Shown here: positions 13,729-27,140 of the stretch, one piece after another
Numbering within the stretch: the stretch's first letter is position 1
How the letters are laid out: every line of letters starts with the position of its first letter
Source: Gordius sp. MW1
Taxonomy: Eukaryota > Nematomorpha > Gordioida > Gordea > Gordiidae
Assembly: GCA_964036665.1 (NCBI GenBank)
Contig: OZ038527.1
Location: 12,741,835 to 12,805,834 of the forward strand
Reading direction: 5' to 3'
DNA length: 64,000 nucleotides
Notes under the pieces: generated by a model
The model's database searches: none
What the model was told of the DNA's origin: nothing
The model's input: only the letters and a program-made list of their open reading frames with translations
Translations under genes and position numbers: made by a program

Positions 13729-14690
13729 CAAATTAGAATAAGAAAACTATTAATTTGAAATCATGATCGCATAGAGCAGTTTGTAAAAATTAAGCACTCA
13801 CGTTGCGATACAACAAACTAATCGCAACAATAAAACGTTGTATTTTGTCAAAATGATAGTTCTTGCAGCTTAAAACCTCTTATCGGAAGTCAATCGAGGA
13901 TAATAGGATTCTCAAATTGGCTTACTTTTATATATTTTTTTAAGCTCTTTCACATAGAATCGAAAAAAATAAATATTACTACCTCAAATTATTTCACATT
14001 TTTTTATTCAACCGTATTCATGCGATGAAAGTTGTCGTTTTCAGACGTTGTTTCCATGATAAAAAGTAACAATTTATCAGAATCAGAAAACTATTACTTT
14101 GAAATCATCATCGCATAGAGCAGTTTTCAAAAATTAAGCCCTCACGTTGCGATACAACAAACTAATCGCAACAATAAAACGTTTTCTTTTGTCAAAATGA
14201 TAGTTCGCGCAGCTTAAAACCTTTTTTCGGAAGTCAATCGAGGATAATAGGATTCTCAAATCGGCTTACTTTTATATATTTTTTCAAGTTCTTTCACATA
14301 GAATCAAAAAAAATAAATATTTTTACCTCAAAATATTTCACATTTTTTTATTCAACCCTATTCGTCCGATGAAAGTTGTCGTTTTCAGACGTGGTTTTCA
14401 TGATAAAAAGTAAAAATTTATCAGAATCAGAAAACTGTTACTTTGAAATCATCATCGCATATAGCAGTTTTCAAAAATTAAGCCCTCACGTTGCGATACA
14501 ACAAACTAATCGCAACAATAAAACGTTGTCTTTTGTCAAAATGATAGTTCTCGCAGCTTAAAACCTTTTTTCGGAAGTCAATCGAGGATAATAGGATTCT
14601 CAAATTGGCTTACTTTTATATATTTTTTCAAGCTCTTTCACATAGAATCGAAAAAAATAAATATTACTACCTCAAAATTTTTCACATTTT
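13729..14690. repeat. Transition from domain A to domain B
   Basis: A ninth a1-type monomer starts at 13,729 but switches near 13,940-14,030 to an a4-like end (TTTTTTTAAGC, CATGCGATG). Next come an a5-like monomer with GTTTTCTTTTG but without the GAAGAAAG variant, and an a4-like monomer (CATATAGC near 14,458). From about 14,690 onward the monomers carry domain-B features (GTTGACG, ATCATGATCGC, GCAATTTTC). No foreign DNA lies at the boundary; the switch happens inside monomers. Confidence 0.78.
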
Positions 14691-17600
14691 TTTATTCAAC
14701 CGTATTCATCCGATGAAAGTTGACGTTTTCAGACGTTGTTTCCATGATAAAAAGTAAAAATTTATCAGAATCAGAAAACTATTACTTTGAAATCATGATC
14801 GCATAGAGCAATTTTCAAAAATTAAGCACTCACGTTGCGATACAACAAACTAATCGCAACAATAAAACGTTGTCTTTTGTCAAAATGATAGTTCTCGCAG
14901 CTTAAAACCTCTTTTCGGAAGTCAATCGAGGATAATAGAATTCTCAAATTGGCTTATTTTTATATATTTTTTTACGCTCTTTCACATAGAATCGAAAAAA
15001 ATAAATATTTTTACCTCAAAATTTTTCACATTTTTTTATTCAACCGTATTCGTCCGATGAAAGTTGTCGTTTTCAGACGTTGTTTCCATGATAAAAAGTA
15101 AAAATTTATCAGAATCAGAAAACTATTACTTTGAAATCATGATTGCATAGAGCAGTTTTCAAAAATTAAGCACTCGCGTTTGATACAACAAACTAATCGC
15201 AACAATAAAACGTTGTCTTTTGTCAAAATGATAGTTCTCGCAGCTTAAAACCTCTTTTCGGAAGTCAATCGAGGATAATAAGATTCTCAAATCGGCTTAC
15301 TTTTATATATTTTTTCAAGCTCATTCACATAGAATCGAAAAAAATGAATATTTTTACCTCAAAATTTTTCACATTTTTTTATTCAACCGTATTCATCCGA
15401 TGAACGTTGTCGTTTTCAGACGTTGTTTCCATAAAAAGTATAAATTTATCAGAATCAGAAAACTATTACTTTGAAATCATGATCGCATAGAGCAATTTTC
15501 AAAAATTAGGCACTCACGTTGCGATACAACAAACTAATCGCAACAATAAAACGTTGTCTTTTGTCAAAATGATAGTTCTCGAAGATTAAAACCTCTTTTC
15601 GGAAGTCAATCGAGGATAATAGGATTCTCAAATTGGCTTATTTTTATATATTTTTTCAAGCTCTTTCACATAGAATCGAAAAAAATAAATATTTTTACCT
15701 CAAAATTTTTCACATTTTTTCTTTCAACCGTATTCATCCGATGAAAGATCGTTTTCAGACGTTGTTTCCATGATAAAAAGTATAAATTTATCAGAATCAG
15801 AAAACTATTACTTTGAAATCATGATCGCATAGAGCAATTTTCAAAAATTAGGCACTCACGTTGCGATACAACAAACTAATCGCAACAATAAAACGTTGTC
15901 TTTTGTCAAAATGATAGTTCTCGCAGCTTAAAACCTCTTTTCGGAAGTCAATCCAGGAAAATAGGATTCTCAAATGGCTTATTTTTATATATTTTTTTAC
16001 GCTCTTTCACATAGAATCGAAAAAAAAGAATATTTTTACCTCAAAAATTTTCACATTTTTATATTCAACCGTATTCATCCGATGAAAGTTGACGTTTTCA
16101 GACGTTGTTTCCATGATAAAAAGTAAAAATTTATCAGAATCAGAAAACTATTACTTTGAAATCATGATCGCATAGAGCAATTTTCAAAAATTAAGCACTC
16201 ACGTTGCGATACAACAAACTAATCGCAACAATAAAACGTTGTCTTTTGTCAAAATGATAGTTCTCGCAGCTTAAAACCTCTTTTCGGAAGTCAATCGAGG
16301 ATAATAGGATTCTCAAATTGGCTTATTTTTATATATTTTTTTACGCTCTTTCACATAGAATCGAAAAAAATAAATATTTTTACCTCAAAATCTTTCACAT
16401 TTTTTTATTCAACCGTATTCATCCGATGAAAGTTGTCGTTTTCAGACGTTGTTTCCATGATAAAAAGTAAAAATTTATCAGAATCAGAAAACTATTACTT
16501 TGAAATCATGATTGCATAGAGCAGTTTTCAAAAATTAAGCACTCGCGTTTGATACAACAAACTAATCGCAACAATAAAACGTTGTCTTTTGTCAAAATGA
16601 TAGTTCTCGCAGCTTAAAACCTCTTTTCGGAAGTCAATCGAGGATAATAAGATTCTCAAATCGGCTTACTTTTATATATTTTTTCAAGCTCTTTCACATA
16701 GAATCGAAAAAAATGAATATTTTTACCTCAAAATTTTTCACATTTTTTTATTCAACCGTATTCATCCGATGAAAGTTGTCGTTTTCAGACGTTGTTTCCA
16801 TGATAAAAAGTAAAAATTTATCAGAATCAGATAACTATTACTTTGAAATCATGATCGCATAGAGCAATTTACAAAAATTAAGCACTCACGTTTGATACAA
16901 CAAACTAATCGCAACAATAAAACGTTGTCTTTTGTCAAAATGATAGTTCTCGCAGCTTAAAACCTCTTTTCGGAAGTCAATCGAGGATAATAGGATTCTC
17001 AAATTGGCTTATTTTTATATATTTTTATACGCTCTTTCACATAGAATCGAAAAAAATGAATATTTTTACCTCAAAATTTTTCACATTTTTTCTTTCAACC
17101 GTATTCATCCGATGAAAGATCGTTTTCAGACGTTGTTTCCATGATAAAAAGTAAAAATTTATCAGAATCAGAAAACTATTACTTTGAAATCATGATCGCA
17201 TAGAGCAATTTTCAAAAATTAAGCACTCACGTTTGATACAACAAACTAATCGCAACAATAAAACTTTGTCTTTTGTCAAAATGATAGTTCTCGCAGCTTA
17301 AAACCTCTTTTCGGAAGTCAATCGAGGATAATAAGATTCTCAAATGGCTTACTTTTATATATTTTTTCAAGCTCTTTCACATAGAATCGAAAAAAATGAA
17401 TATTTTTACCTCAAAATTTTTCACATTTTTTTATTCAACCGTATTCATCCGATGAAAGTTGTCGTTTTCAGACGTTGTTTCCATGATAAAAAGTAAAAAT
17501 TTATCAGAATCAGAAAACTATTACTTTGAAATCATGATCGCATAGAGCAATTTTCAATAATTAAGCACTCACGTTGCGATACAACAAACTAATCGCAACA

Positions 17601-17715
17601 ATAAAACGTTGTCTTTTGTCAAAATGATAGTTCTCGCAGCTTAAAACCTCTTTTCGGAAGTCAATCCAGGATAATAGGATTCTCAAATTGGCTTATTTTT
17701 ATATATTTTTTTACG
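14690..17715. repeat. Domain B, proximal part: 4-monomer periodicity, ~1,370 bp
   Basis: Anchors 14901, 15244, 15585, 15927 are followed at 1,369-1,371 bp by 16270, 16613, 16956, 17297, then 17640. The second monomer of each set carries CTCGCGTTTGATAC (about 15,174 and 16,543) and AATAAGATTCTCAAATCGG. The match is clear in marker order but looser than in the long HORs. For instance, GAACGTTG near 15,403 and GAAGATTAA near 15,581 are private. The dyad is intact in some monomers and lost in others. Confidence 0.7.
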
Positions 17716-20700
17716 CTCTTTCACATAGAATCGAAAAAAATGAATATTTTTACCTCAAAATTTTTCACATTTTTTTATTCAACCATATTCATCCGATGAA
17801 AGTTGACGTTTTCAGACGTTGTTTCCATGATAAAAAGTAAAAATTTATCAGAATCAGAAAACTATTACTTTGAAATCATGATCGCATAGAGCGATTTTCA
17901 AAAATTAAGCACTCACGTTGCGATACAACAAACTAATCGCAACAATAAAACGTTGTCTTTTGTCAAAATGATAGTTCTCGCAGCTTAAAACCTCTTTTCG
18001 GAAGTCAATCGAGGATAATAGGATTCTCAAATTGGCTTATTTTTATATATTTTTATACGCTCTTTCACATAGAATCGAAAAAAATGAATATTTTTACCTC
18101 AAAATTTTTCACATTTTTTCTTTCAACCGTATTCATCCGATGAAAGATCGTTTTCAGACGTTGTTTCCATGATAAAAAGTAAAAATTTATCAGAATCAGA
18201 AAACTATTACTTTGAAATCATGATCGCATAGAGCAGTTTTCAAAAATTAAAAACTCACGTTGCGATACAACAAACTAATCGCAACAATAAGACGTTGTCT
18301 TTTGTCAAAATGATAGTTCTCGCAGCTTAAAACCTCTTTTCGGAAGTCAATCGAGGATAATAGGATTCTCAAATTGGCTTATTTTTATATATTTTTTCAA
18401 GCTCTTTCACATAGAATCGAAAAAAATAAATATTTTTACCTCAAAATTTTTCACATTTTTTTATTCAACCGTATTCATCCGATGAAAGTTGTCGTTTTCA
18501 GACGTTGTTTCCATGATAAAAAGTAAAAATTTATCAGAATCAAAAAACTATTACTTTGAAATCATGATCGCATAGAGCAATTTTCAAAAATTAAGCACTC
18601 ACGTTGCGATACAACAAACTAATCGCAACAATAAAACGTTGTCTTTTGTCAAAATGATAGTTCTCGCAGCTTAAAACCTCTTTTCGGAAGTCAATCCAGG
18701 ATAATAGGATTCTCAAATTGGCTTATTTTTATATATTTTTTCAAGCTCTTTCACATAGAATCGAAAAAAATGAATATTTTTACCTGAAAATTTTTCACAT
18801 TTTTTTATTCAACCGTATTCATCCGATGAAAGTTGTCGTTTTCAGACGTTGTGTCCATGATAAAAAGTAAAAATTTATCAGAATCAGAAAACTATTACTT
18901 TGAAATCATGATTGCATAGAGCAGTTTTCAAAAATTAAGCACTCGCGTTTGATACAACAAACTAATCGCAACAATAAAACGTTGTCTTTTGTCAAAATGA
19001 TAGTTCTCGCCGCTTAAAACCTCTTTTCGGAAGTCAATCGAGGATAATAAGATTCTCAAATCGGCTTACTTTTATATATTTTTTCAAGCTCTTTCACATA
19101 GAATCGAAAAAAATGAATATTTTTACCTCAAAATTTTTCACATTTTTTTATTCAACAGTATTCATCCGATGAAAGTTGTCGTTTTCAGACGTTGTTTCCA
19201 TGATAAAAAGTAAAAATTTATCAGAATCAGATAACTATTACTTTGAAATCATGATCGCATAGAGCAATTTTCAAAAATTAAGCACTCACGTTTGATACAA
19301 CAAACTAATCGCAACAATAAAACGTTGTCTTTTGTCAAAATGATAGTTCTCGAAGCTTAAAACCTCTTTTCGGAAGTCAATCGAGGATAATAGGATTCTC
19401 AAATTGGCTTATTTTTATATATTTTTATACGCTCTTTCACATAGAATCGAAAAAAATGAATATTTTTACCTCAAAATTTTTCACATTTTTTCTTTCAACC
19501 GTATTCATCCGATGAAAGATCGTTTTCAGACGTTGTTTCCATGATAAAAAGTAAAAATTTATCAGAATCAGAAAAATATTACTTTGAAATCATGATCGCA
19601 TAGAGCAGTTTTCAAAAATTAAAAACTCACGTTGCGATACAACAAACTAATCGCAACAATAAGACGTTGTCTTTTGTCAAAATGATAGTTCTCGCAGCTT
19701 AAAACCTCTTTTCGGAAGTCAATCAAGGATAATAGGATTCTCAAATTGGCTTATTTTTATAAATTTTTTCAAGCTCTTTCACATAGAATCGAAAAAAATA
19801 AATATTTTTACCTCAAAATTTTTCACATTTTTTTATTCAACCGTATTCATCCGATGAAAGTTGTCGTTTTCAGATGTTGTTTCCATGATAAAAAGTAAAA
19901 ATTTATCAGAATCAAAAAACTATTACTTTGAAATCATGATCGCATAGAGCAATTTTCAAAAATTAAGCACTCACGTTGCGATACAACAAACTAATCGCAA
20001 CAATATAACTTTGTCTTTTGTCAAAATGATAGTTCTCGAAGCTTAAAACCTCTTTTCGGAAGTCAATCGAGGATAATAGGATTCTCAAATTGGCTTATTT
20101 TTATATATTTTTTCAAGCTCTTTCACATAGAATCGAAAAAAATAAATATTTTTACCTCAAAATTTTTCACATTTTTTTATTCAACCGTATTCATCCGATG
20201 AAAGTTGTCGTTTTCAGACGTTGTTTCCATGATAAAAAGTAAAAATTTATCAGAATCAGAAAACTATTACTTTGAAATCATGATCGCATAGAGCAGTTTT
20301 CAAAAATTAAAAACTCACGTTGCGATACAACAAACTAATCGCAACAATAAGACGTTGTCTTTTGTCAAAATGATAGTTCTCGCAGCTTAAAACCTCTTTT
20401 CGGAAGTCAATCGAGGATAATAGGATTCTCAAATTGGCTTACTTTTATATATTTTTTCAAGCTCTTTCACATAGAATCGAAAAAAATAAATATTTTTACC
20501 TCAAAATTTTTCACATTTTATTATTCAACCGTATTCATCCGATGAAAGTTGTCGTTTTCAGACGTTGTTTCCATGATAAAAAGTAAAAATTTATCAGAAT
20601 CAAAAAACTATTACTTTGAAATCATGATCGCATAGAGCAATTTTCAAAAATTAAGCACTCACGTTGCGATACAACAAACTAATCGCAACAATAAAACGTT

Positions 20701-21837
20701 GTCTTTTGTCAAAATGATAGTTCTCGAAGCTTAAAACCTCTTTTCGGAAGTCAATCGAGGATAATAGGATTCTCAAATTGGCTTATTTTTATATATTTTT
20801 TCAAGCTCTTTCACATAGAATCGAAAAAAATGAATATTTTTACCTGAAAATTTTTCACATTTTTTTATTCAACCGTATTCATCCGATGAAAGTTGTCGTT
20901 TTCAGACGTTGTTTCCATGATAAAAAGTAAAAATTTATCAGAATCAGAAAACTATTACTTTGAAATCATGATCGCATAAAGCAGTTTTCAAAAATTAAAA
21001 ACTCACGTTGCGATACAACAAACTAATCGCAACAATAAGACGTTGTCTTTTGTCAAAATGATAGTTCTCGCAGCTTAAAACCTCTTTTCGGAAGTCAATC
21101 GAGGATAATAGGATTCTCAAATTGGCTTATTTTTATATATTTTTTCAAGCTCTTTCACATAGAATCGAAAAAAATAAATATTTTTACCTCAAAATTTTTC
21201 ACATTTTATTATTCAACCGTATTCATCCGATGAAAGTTGTCGTTTTCAGACGTTGTTTCCATGATAAAAAGTAAAAATTTATCAGAATCAAAAAACTATT
21301 ACTTTGAAATCATGATCGCATAGAGCAATTTTCAAAAATTAAGCACTCACGTTGCGATACAACAAACTAATCGCAACAATAAAACGTTGTCTTTTGTCAA
21401 AATGATAGTTCTCGAAGCTTAAAACCTCTTTTCGGAAGTCAATCGAGGATAATAGGATTCTCAAATTGGCTTATTTTTATATATTTTTTCAAGCTCTTTC
21501 ACATAGAATCGAAAAAAATAAATATTTTTACCTCAAAATTTTTCACATTTTTTTATTCAACCGTATTCATCCGATGAAAGTTGTCGTTTTCAGACGTTGT
21601 TTCCATGATAAAAAGTAAAAATTTATCAGAATCAGAAAACTATTACTTTGAAATCATGATCGCATAGAGCAGTTTTCAAAAATTAAAAACTCACGTTGCG
21701 ATACAACAAACTAATCGCAACAATAAGACGTTGTCTTTTGTCAAAATGATAGTTCTCGCAGCTTAAAACCTCTTTTCGGAAGTCAATCAAGGATAATAGG
21801 ATTCTCAAATTGGCTTATTTTTATATATTTTTTCAAG
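17716..21837. repeat. Domain B 12-mer HOR unit, copy 1 (4,122 bp)
   Basis: Anchors: 17984, 18326, 18670, 19013, 19356, 19698, 20042, 20386, 20730, 21074, 21418, 21762. Private markers shared with copy 2 at exactly +4,122 bp: AACCATATTC (17781), GCGATTTTC (17891), TTGTGTCC (18849), CTCGCCGCTT, TTCAACAG (19151), GAAAAATATT (19571), ATAAATTTTTT and CAGATGTTG (19871). The first half mixes several monomer types; the second half is an alternating dimer. Confidence 0.93.
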
Positions 21838-24800
21838 CTCTTTCACATAGAATCGAAAAAAATGAATATTTTTACCTCAAAATTTTTCACATTTTTTTAT
21901 TCAACCATATTCATCCGATGAAAGTTGACGTTTTCAGACGTTGTTTCCATGATAAAAAGTAAAAATTTATCAGAATCAGAAAACTATTACTTTGAAATCA
22001 TGATCGCATAGAGCGATTTTCAAAAATTAAGCACTCACGTTGCGATACAACAAACTAATCGCAACAATAAAACGTTGTCTTTTGTCAAAATGATAGTTCT
22101 CGCAGCTTAAAACCTCTTTTCGGAAGTCAATCGAGGATAATAGGATTCTCAAATTGGCTTATTTTTATATATTTTTATACGCTCTTTCACATAGAATCGA
22201 AAAAAATGAATATTTTTACCTCAAAATTTTTCACATTTTTTCTTTCAACCGTATTCATCCGATGAAAGATCGTTTTCAGACGTTGTTTCCATGATAAAAA
22301 GTAAAAATTTATCAGAATCAGAAAACTATTACTTTGAAATCATGATCGCATAGAGCAGTTTTCAAAAATTAAAAACTCACGTTGCGATACAACAAACTAA
22401 TCGCAACAATAAGACGTTGTCTTTTGTCAAAATGATAGTTCTCGCAGCTTAAAACCTCTTTTCGGAAGTCAATCGAGGATAATAGGATTCTCAAATTGGC
22501 TTATTTTTATATATTTTTTCAAGCTCTTTCACATAGAATCGAAAAAAATAAATATTTTTACCTCAAAATTTTTCACATTTTTTTATTCAACCGTATTCAT
22601 CCGATGAAAGTTGTCGTTTTCAGACGTTGTTTCCATGATAAAAAGTAAAAATTTATCAGAATCAAAAAACTATTACTTTGAAATCATGATCGCATAGAGC
22701 AATTTTCAAAAATTAAGCACTCACGTTGCGATACAACAAACTAATCGCAACAATAAAACGTTGTCTTTTGTCAAAATGATAGTTCTCGCAGCTTAAAACC
22801 TCTTTTCGGAAGTCAATCCAGGATAATAGGATTCTCAAATTGGCTTATTTTTATATATTTTTTCAAGCTCTTTCACATAGAATCGAAAAAAATGAATATT
22901 TTTACCTGAAAATTTTTCACATTTTTTTATTCAACCGTATTCATCCGATGAAAGTTGTCGTTTTCAGACGTTGTGTCCATGATAAAAAGTAAAAATTTAT
23001 CAGAATCAGAAAACTATTACTTTGAAATCATGATTGCATAGAGCAGTTTTCAAAAATTAAGCACTCGCGTTTGATACAACAAACTAATCGCAACAATAAA
23101 ACGTTGTCTTTTGTCAAAATGATAGTTCTCGCCGCTTAAAACCTCTTTTCGGAAGTCAATCGAGGATAATAAGATTCTCAAATCGGCTTACTTTTATATA
23201 TTTTTTCAAGCTCTTTCACATAGAATCGAAAAAAATGAATATTTTTACCTCAAAATTTTTCACATTTTTTTATTCAACAGTATTCATCCGATGAAAGTTG
23301 TCGTTTTCAGACGTTGTTTCCATGATAAAAAGTAAAAATTTATCAGAATCAGATAACTATTACTTTGAAATCATGATCGCATAGAGCAATTTTCAAAAAT
23401 TAAGCACTCACGTTTGATACAACAAACTAATCGCAACAATAAAACGTTGTCTTTTGTCAAAATGATAGTTCTCGAAGCTTAAAACCTCTTTTCGGAAGTC
23501 AATCGAGGATAATAGGATTCTCAAATTGGCTTATTTTTATATATTTTTATACGCTCTTTCACATAGAATCGAAAAAAATGAATATTTTTACCTCAAAATT
23601 TTTCACATTTTTTCTTTCAACCGTATTCATCCGATGAAAGATCGTTTTCAGACGTTGTTTCCATGATAAAAAGTAAAAATTTATCAGAATCAGAAAAATA
23701 TTACTTTGAAATCATGATCGCATAGAGCAGTTTTCAAAAATTAAAAACTCACGTTGCGATACAACAAACTAATCGCAACAATAAGACGTTGTCTTTTGTC
23801 AAAATGATAGTTCTCGCAGCTTAAAACCTCTTTTCGGAAGTCAATCAAGGATAATAGGATTCTCAAATTGGCTTATTTTTATAAATTTTTTCAAGCTCTT
23901 TCACATAGAATCGAAAAAAATAAATATTTTTACCTCAAAATTTTTCACATTTTTTTATTCAACCGTATTCATCCGATGAAAGTTGTCGTTTTCAGATGTT
24001 GTTTCCATGATAAAAAGTAAAAATTTATCAGAATCAAAAAACTATTACTTTGAAATCATGATCGCATAGAGCAATTTTCAAAAATTAAGCACTCACGTTG
24101 CGATACAACAAACTAATCGCAACAATAAAACTTTGTCTTTTGTCAAAATGATAGTTCTCGAAGCTTAAAACCTCTTTTCGGAAGTCAATCGAGGATAATA
24201 GGATTCTCAAATTGGCTTATTTTTATATATTTTTTCAAGCTCTTTCACATAGAATCGAAAAAAATAAATATTTTTACCTCAAAATTTTTCACATTTTTTT
24301 ATTCAACCGTATTCATCCGATGAAAGTTGTCGTTTTCAGACGTTGTTTCCATGATAAAAAGTAAAAATTTATCAGAATCAGAAAACTATTACTTTGAAAT
24401 CATGATCGCATAGAGCAGTTTTCAAAAATTAAAAACTCACGTTGCGATACAACAAACTAATCGCAACAATAAGACGTTGTCTTTTGTCAAAATGATAGTT
24501 CTCGCAGCTTAAAACCTCTTTTCGGAAGTCAATCGAGGATAATAGGATTCTCAAATTGGCTTACTTTTATATATTTTTTCAAGCTCTTTCACATAGAATC
24601 GAAAAAAATAAATATTTTTACCTCAAAATTTTTCACATTTTATTATTCAACCGTATTCATCCGATGAAAGTTGTCGTTTTCAGACGTTGTTTCCATGATC
24701 AAAAGTAAAAATTTATCAGAATCAAAAAACTATTACTTTGAAATCATGATCGCATAGAGCAATTTTCAAAAATTAAGCACTCACGTTGCGATACAACAAA

Positions 24801-25985
24801 CTAATCGCAACAATAAAACGTTGTCTTTTGTCAAAATGATAGTTCTCGAAGCTTAAAACCTCTTTTCGGAAGTCAATCGAGGATAATAGGATTCTCAAAT
24901 TGGCTTATTTTTATATATTTTTTCAAGCTCTTTCACATAGAATCGAAAAAAATGAATATTTTTACCTGAAAATTTTTCACATTTTTTTATTCAACCGTAT
25001 TCATCCGATGAAAGTTGTCGTTTTCAGACGTTGTTTCCATGATAAAAAGTAAAAATTTATCAGAATCAGAAAACTATTACTTTGAAATCATGATCGCATA
25101 GAGCAGTTTTCAAAAATTAAAAACTCACGTTGCGATACAACAAACTAATCGCAACAATAAGACGTTGTCTTTTGTCAAAATGATAGTTCTCGCAGCTTAA
25201 AACCTCTTTTCGGAAGTCAATCGAGGATAATAGGATTCTCAAATTGGCTTATTTTTATATATTTTTTCAAGCTCTTTCACATAGAATCGAAAAAAATAAA
25301 TATTTTTACCTCAAAATTTTTCACATTTTATTATTCAACCGTATTCATCCGATGAAAGTTGTCGTTTTCAGACGTTGTTTCCATGATAAAAAGTAAAAAT
25401 TTATCAGAATCAAAAAACTATTACTTTGAAATCATGATCGCATAGAGCAATTTTCAAAAATTAAGCACTCACGTTGCGATACAACAAACTAATCGCAACA
25501 ATAAAACGTTGTCTTTTGTCAAAATGATAGTTCTCGAAGCTTAAAACCTCTTTTCGGAAGTCAATCGAGGATAATAGGATTCTCAAATTGGCTTATTTTT
25601 ATATATTTTTTCAAGCTCTTTCACATAGAATCGAAAAAAATAAATATTTTTACCTCAAAATTTTTCACATTTTTTTATTCAACCGTATTCATCCGATGAA
25701 AGTTGTCGTTTTCAGACGTTGTTTCCATGATAAAAAGTAAAAATTTATCAGAATCAGAAAACTATTACTTTGAAATCATGATCGCATAGAGCAGTTTTCA
25801 AAAATTAAAAACTCACGTTGCGATACAACAAACTAATCGCAACAATAAGACGTTGTCTTTTGTCAAAATGATAGTTCTCGCAGCTTAAAACCTCTTTTCG
25901 GAAGTCAATCAAGGATAATAGGATTCTCAAATTGGCTTATTTTTATATATTTTTTCAAGCTCTTTCACATAGAATCGAAAAAAAT
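21838..25985. repeat. Domain B 12-mer HOR unit, copy 2 (4,122 bp plus 26 bp)
   Basis: Anchors 22106, 22448, 22792, 23135, 23478, 23820, 24164, 24508, 24852, 25196, 25540, 25884, each 4,122 bp after its partner. I found only three differences from copy 1: AATAAAACTTTG near 24,122 versus AATATAACTTTG near 20,000; CATAGAGC near 25,100 versus CATAAAGC near 20,976; CATGATCAAAAG near 24,693 versus CATGATAAAAAG. Matching stops at 21,864/25,986, where copy 1's continuation has AATGAAT and this one has AATAAAT. Confidence 0.93.
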
Positions 25986-27140
25986 AAATATTTTTACCTC
26001 AAAATTTTTCACATTTTTTTATTCAACCGTATTCATCCGATGAAAGTTGTCGTTTTCAGACGTTGTTTCCATGATAAAAAGTAAAAATTTATCAGAATCA
26101 AAAAACTATTACTTTGAAATCATGATCGCATAGAGCAATTTTCAAAAATTAAGCACTCACGTTGCGATACAACAAACTAATCGCAACAATAAAACGTTGT
26201 CTTTTGTCAAAATGATAGTTCTCGAAGCTTAAAACCTCTTTTCGGAAGTCAATCGAGGATAATAGGATTCTCAAATTGGCTTATTTTTATATATTTTTTC
26301 AAGCTCTTTCACATAGAATCGAAAAAAATAAATATTTTTACCTCAAAATTTTTCACATTTTTTTATTCAACCGTATTCATCCGATGAAAGTTGTCGTTTT
26401 CAGACGTTGTTTCCATGATAAAAAGTAAAAATTTATCAGAATCAGAAAACTATTACTTTGAAATCATGATCGCATAGAGCAGTTTTCAAAAATTAAAAAC
26501 TCACGTTGCGATACAACAAACTAATCGCAACAATAAGACGTTGTCTTTTGTCAAAATGATAGTTCTCGCAGCTTAAAACCTCTTTTCGGAAGTCAATCGA
26601 GGATAATAGGATTCTCAAATTGGCTTATTTTTATATATTTTTTCAAGCTCTTTCACATAGAATCGAAAAAAATAAATATTTTTACCTCAAAATTTTTCAC
26701 ATTTTATTATTCAACCGTATTCATCCGATGAAAGTTGTCGTTTTCAGACGTTGTTTCCATGATAAAAAGTAAAAATTTATCAGAATCAAAAAACTATTAC
26801 TTTGAAATCATGATCGCATAGAGCAATTTTCAAAAATTAAGCACTCACGTTGCGATACAACAAACTAATCGCAACAATAAAACGTTGTCTTTTGTCAAAA
26901 TGATAGTTCTCGAAGCTTAAAACCTCTTTTCGGAAGTCAATCGAGGATAATAGGATTCTCAAATTGGCTTATTTTTATATATTTTTTCAAGCTCTTTCAC
27001 ATAGAATCGAAAAAAATAAATATTTTTACCTCAAAATTTTTCACATTTTTTTATTCAACCGTATTCATCCGATGAAAGTTGTCGTTTTCAGACGTTGTTT
27101 CCATGATAAAAAGTAAAAATTTATCAGAATCAGAAAACTA
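25986..27140. repeat. X-Y dimers continuing after the last 12-mer
   Basis: Anchors 26228, 26572, 26916. These continue the 688-bp alternation without the mixed-type half of the 12-mer. The domain ends when GTATTTTGTC (near 27,231) and then TTTTTTTACGC monomers begin. Confidence 0.75.

Larger units (their letters stand above)
1..14690. repeat. Domain A: 8-monomer HOR family, 2,745-bp unit
   Basis: Monomers here often carry AGAATAAG with CTATTAATTTG, or ATCATCATCGCAT, plus ACAATTTAT, CCCTATTC and CGTGGTTTCC variants that are rare in most of the rest. Anchors: 141, 483, 825, 1170, 1514, 1858, 2202, 2545, 2886, 3229, 3570, 3913, 4257, 4598, 4943, 5287, 5631, 5975, 6318, 6662, 7006, 7350, 7693, 8035, 8376, 8720, 9063, 9408, 9752, 10096, 10440, 10783, 11124, 11466, 11808, 12153, 12497, 12841, 13185, 13528, 13869, 14213, 14557. 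Each unit begins with CAAATTAG (at 1, 2746, 4458, 8236, 10984, 13729). The unit spacings are 2745, 1712, 3778, 2748 and 2745 bp. The left edge of the domain is outside the window. Confidence 0.92.
19900..27140. repeat. 688-bp dimeric sub-repeat (X-Y monomer pairs)
   Basis: Two monomer types alternate over much of this span. X has CAAAAAACTATTAC, GCAATTTTC, AAGCACTCACG and CTCGAAGC. Y has CAGAAAACTATTAC, GCAGTTTTC, AAAAACTCACG, AATAAGACG and CTCGCAGC. The X-only string ACATTTTATT recurs at 20513, 21201, 24635, 25323 and 26699, that is at 688 bp or multiples of it. The alternation is interrupted between about 21,840 and 23,850 by the mixed half of the 12-mer. The dimer therefore forms the second half of each 12-mer and continues past the last one. 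Confidence 0.82.

Noticed and set aside
26930-26950. Resemblance of TTTTCGGAAGTCAATCGAGG to a CENP-B box
   Set aside because: The CENP-B box core needs TTCG, four bases, A, two bases, CGGG. Here the A position is T and the CGGG is absent, so the match is only to TTCG.
26966-27055. TATATATTTTTT and AATAAA-like strings as promoter or polyadenylation signals
   Set aside because: In a core of about 19% GC such strings are expected by chance, and no transcription unit is evident.
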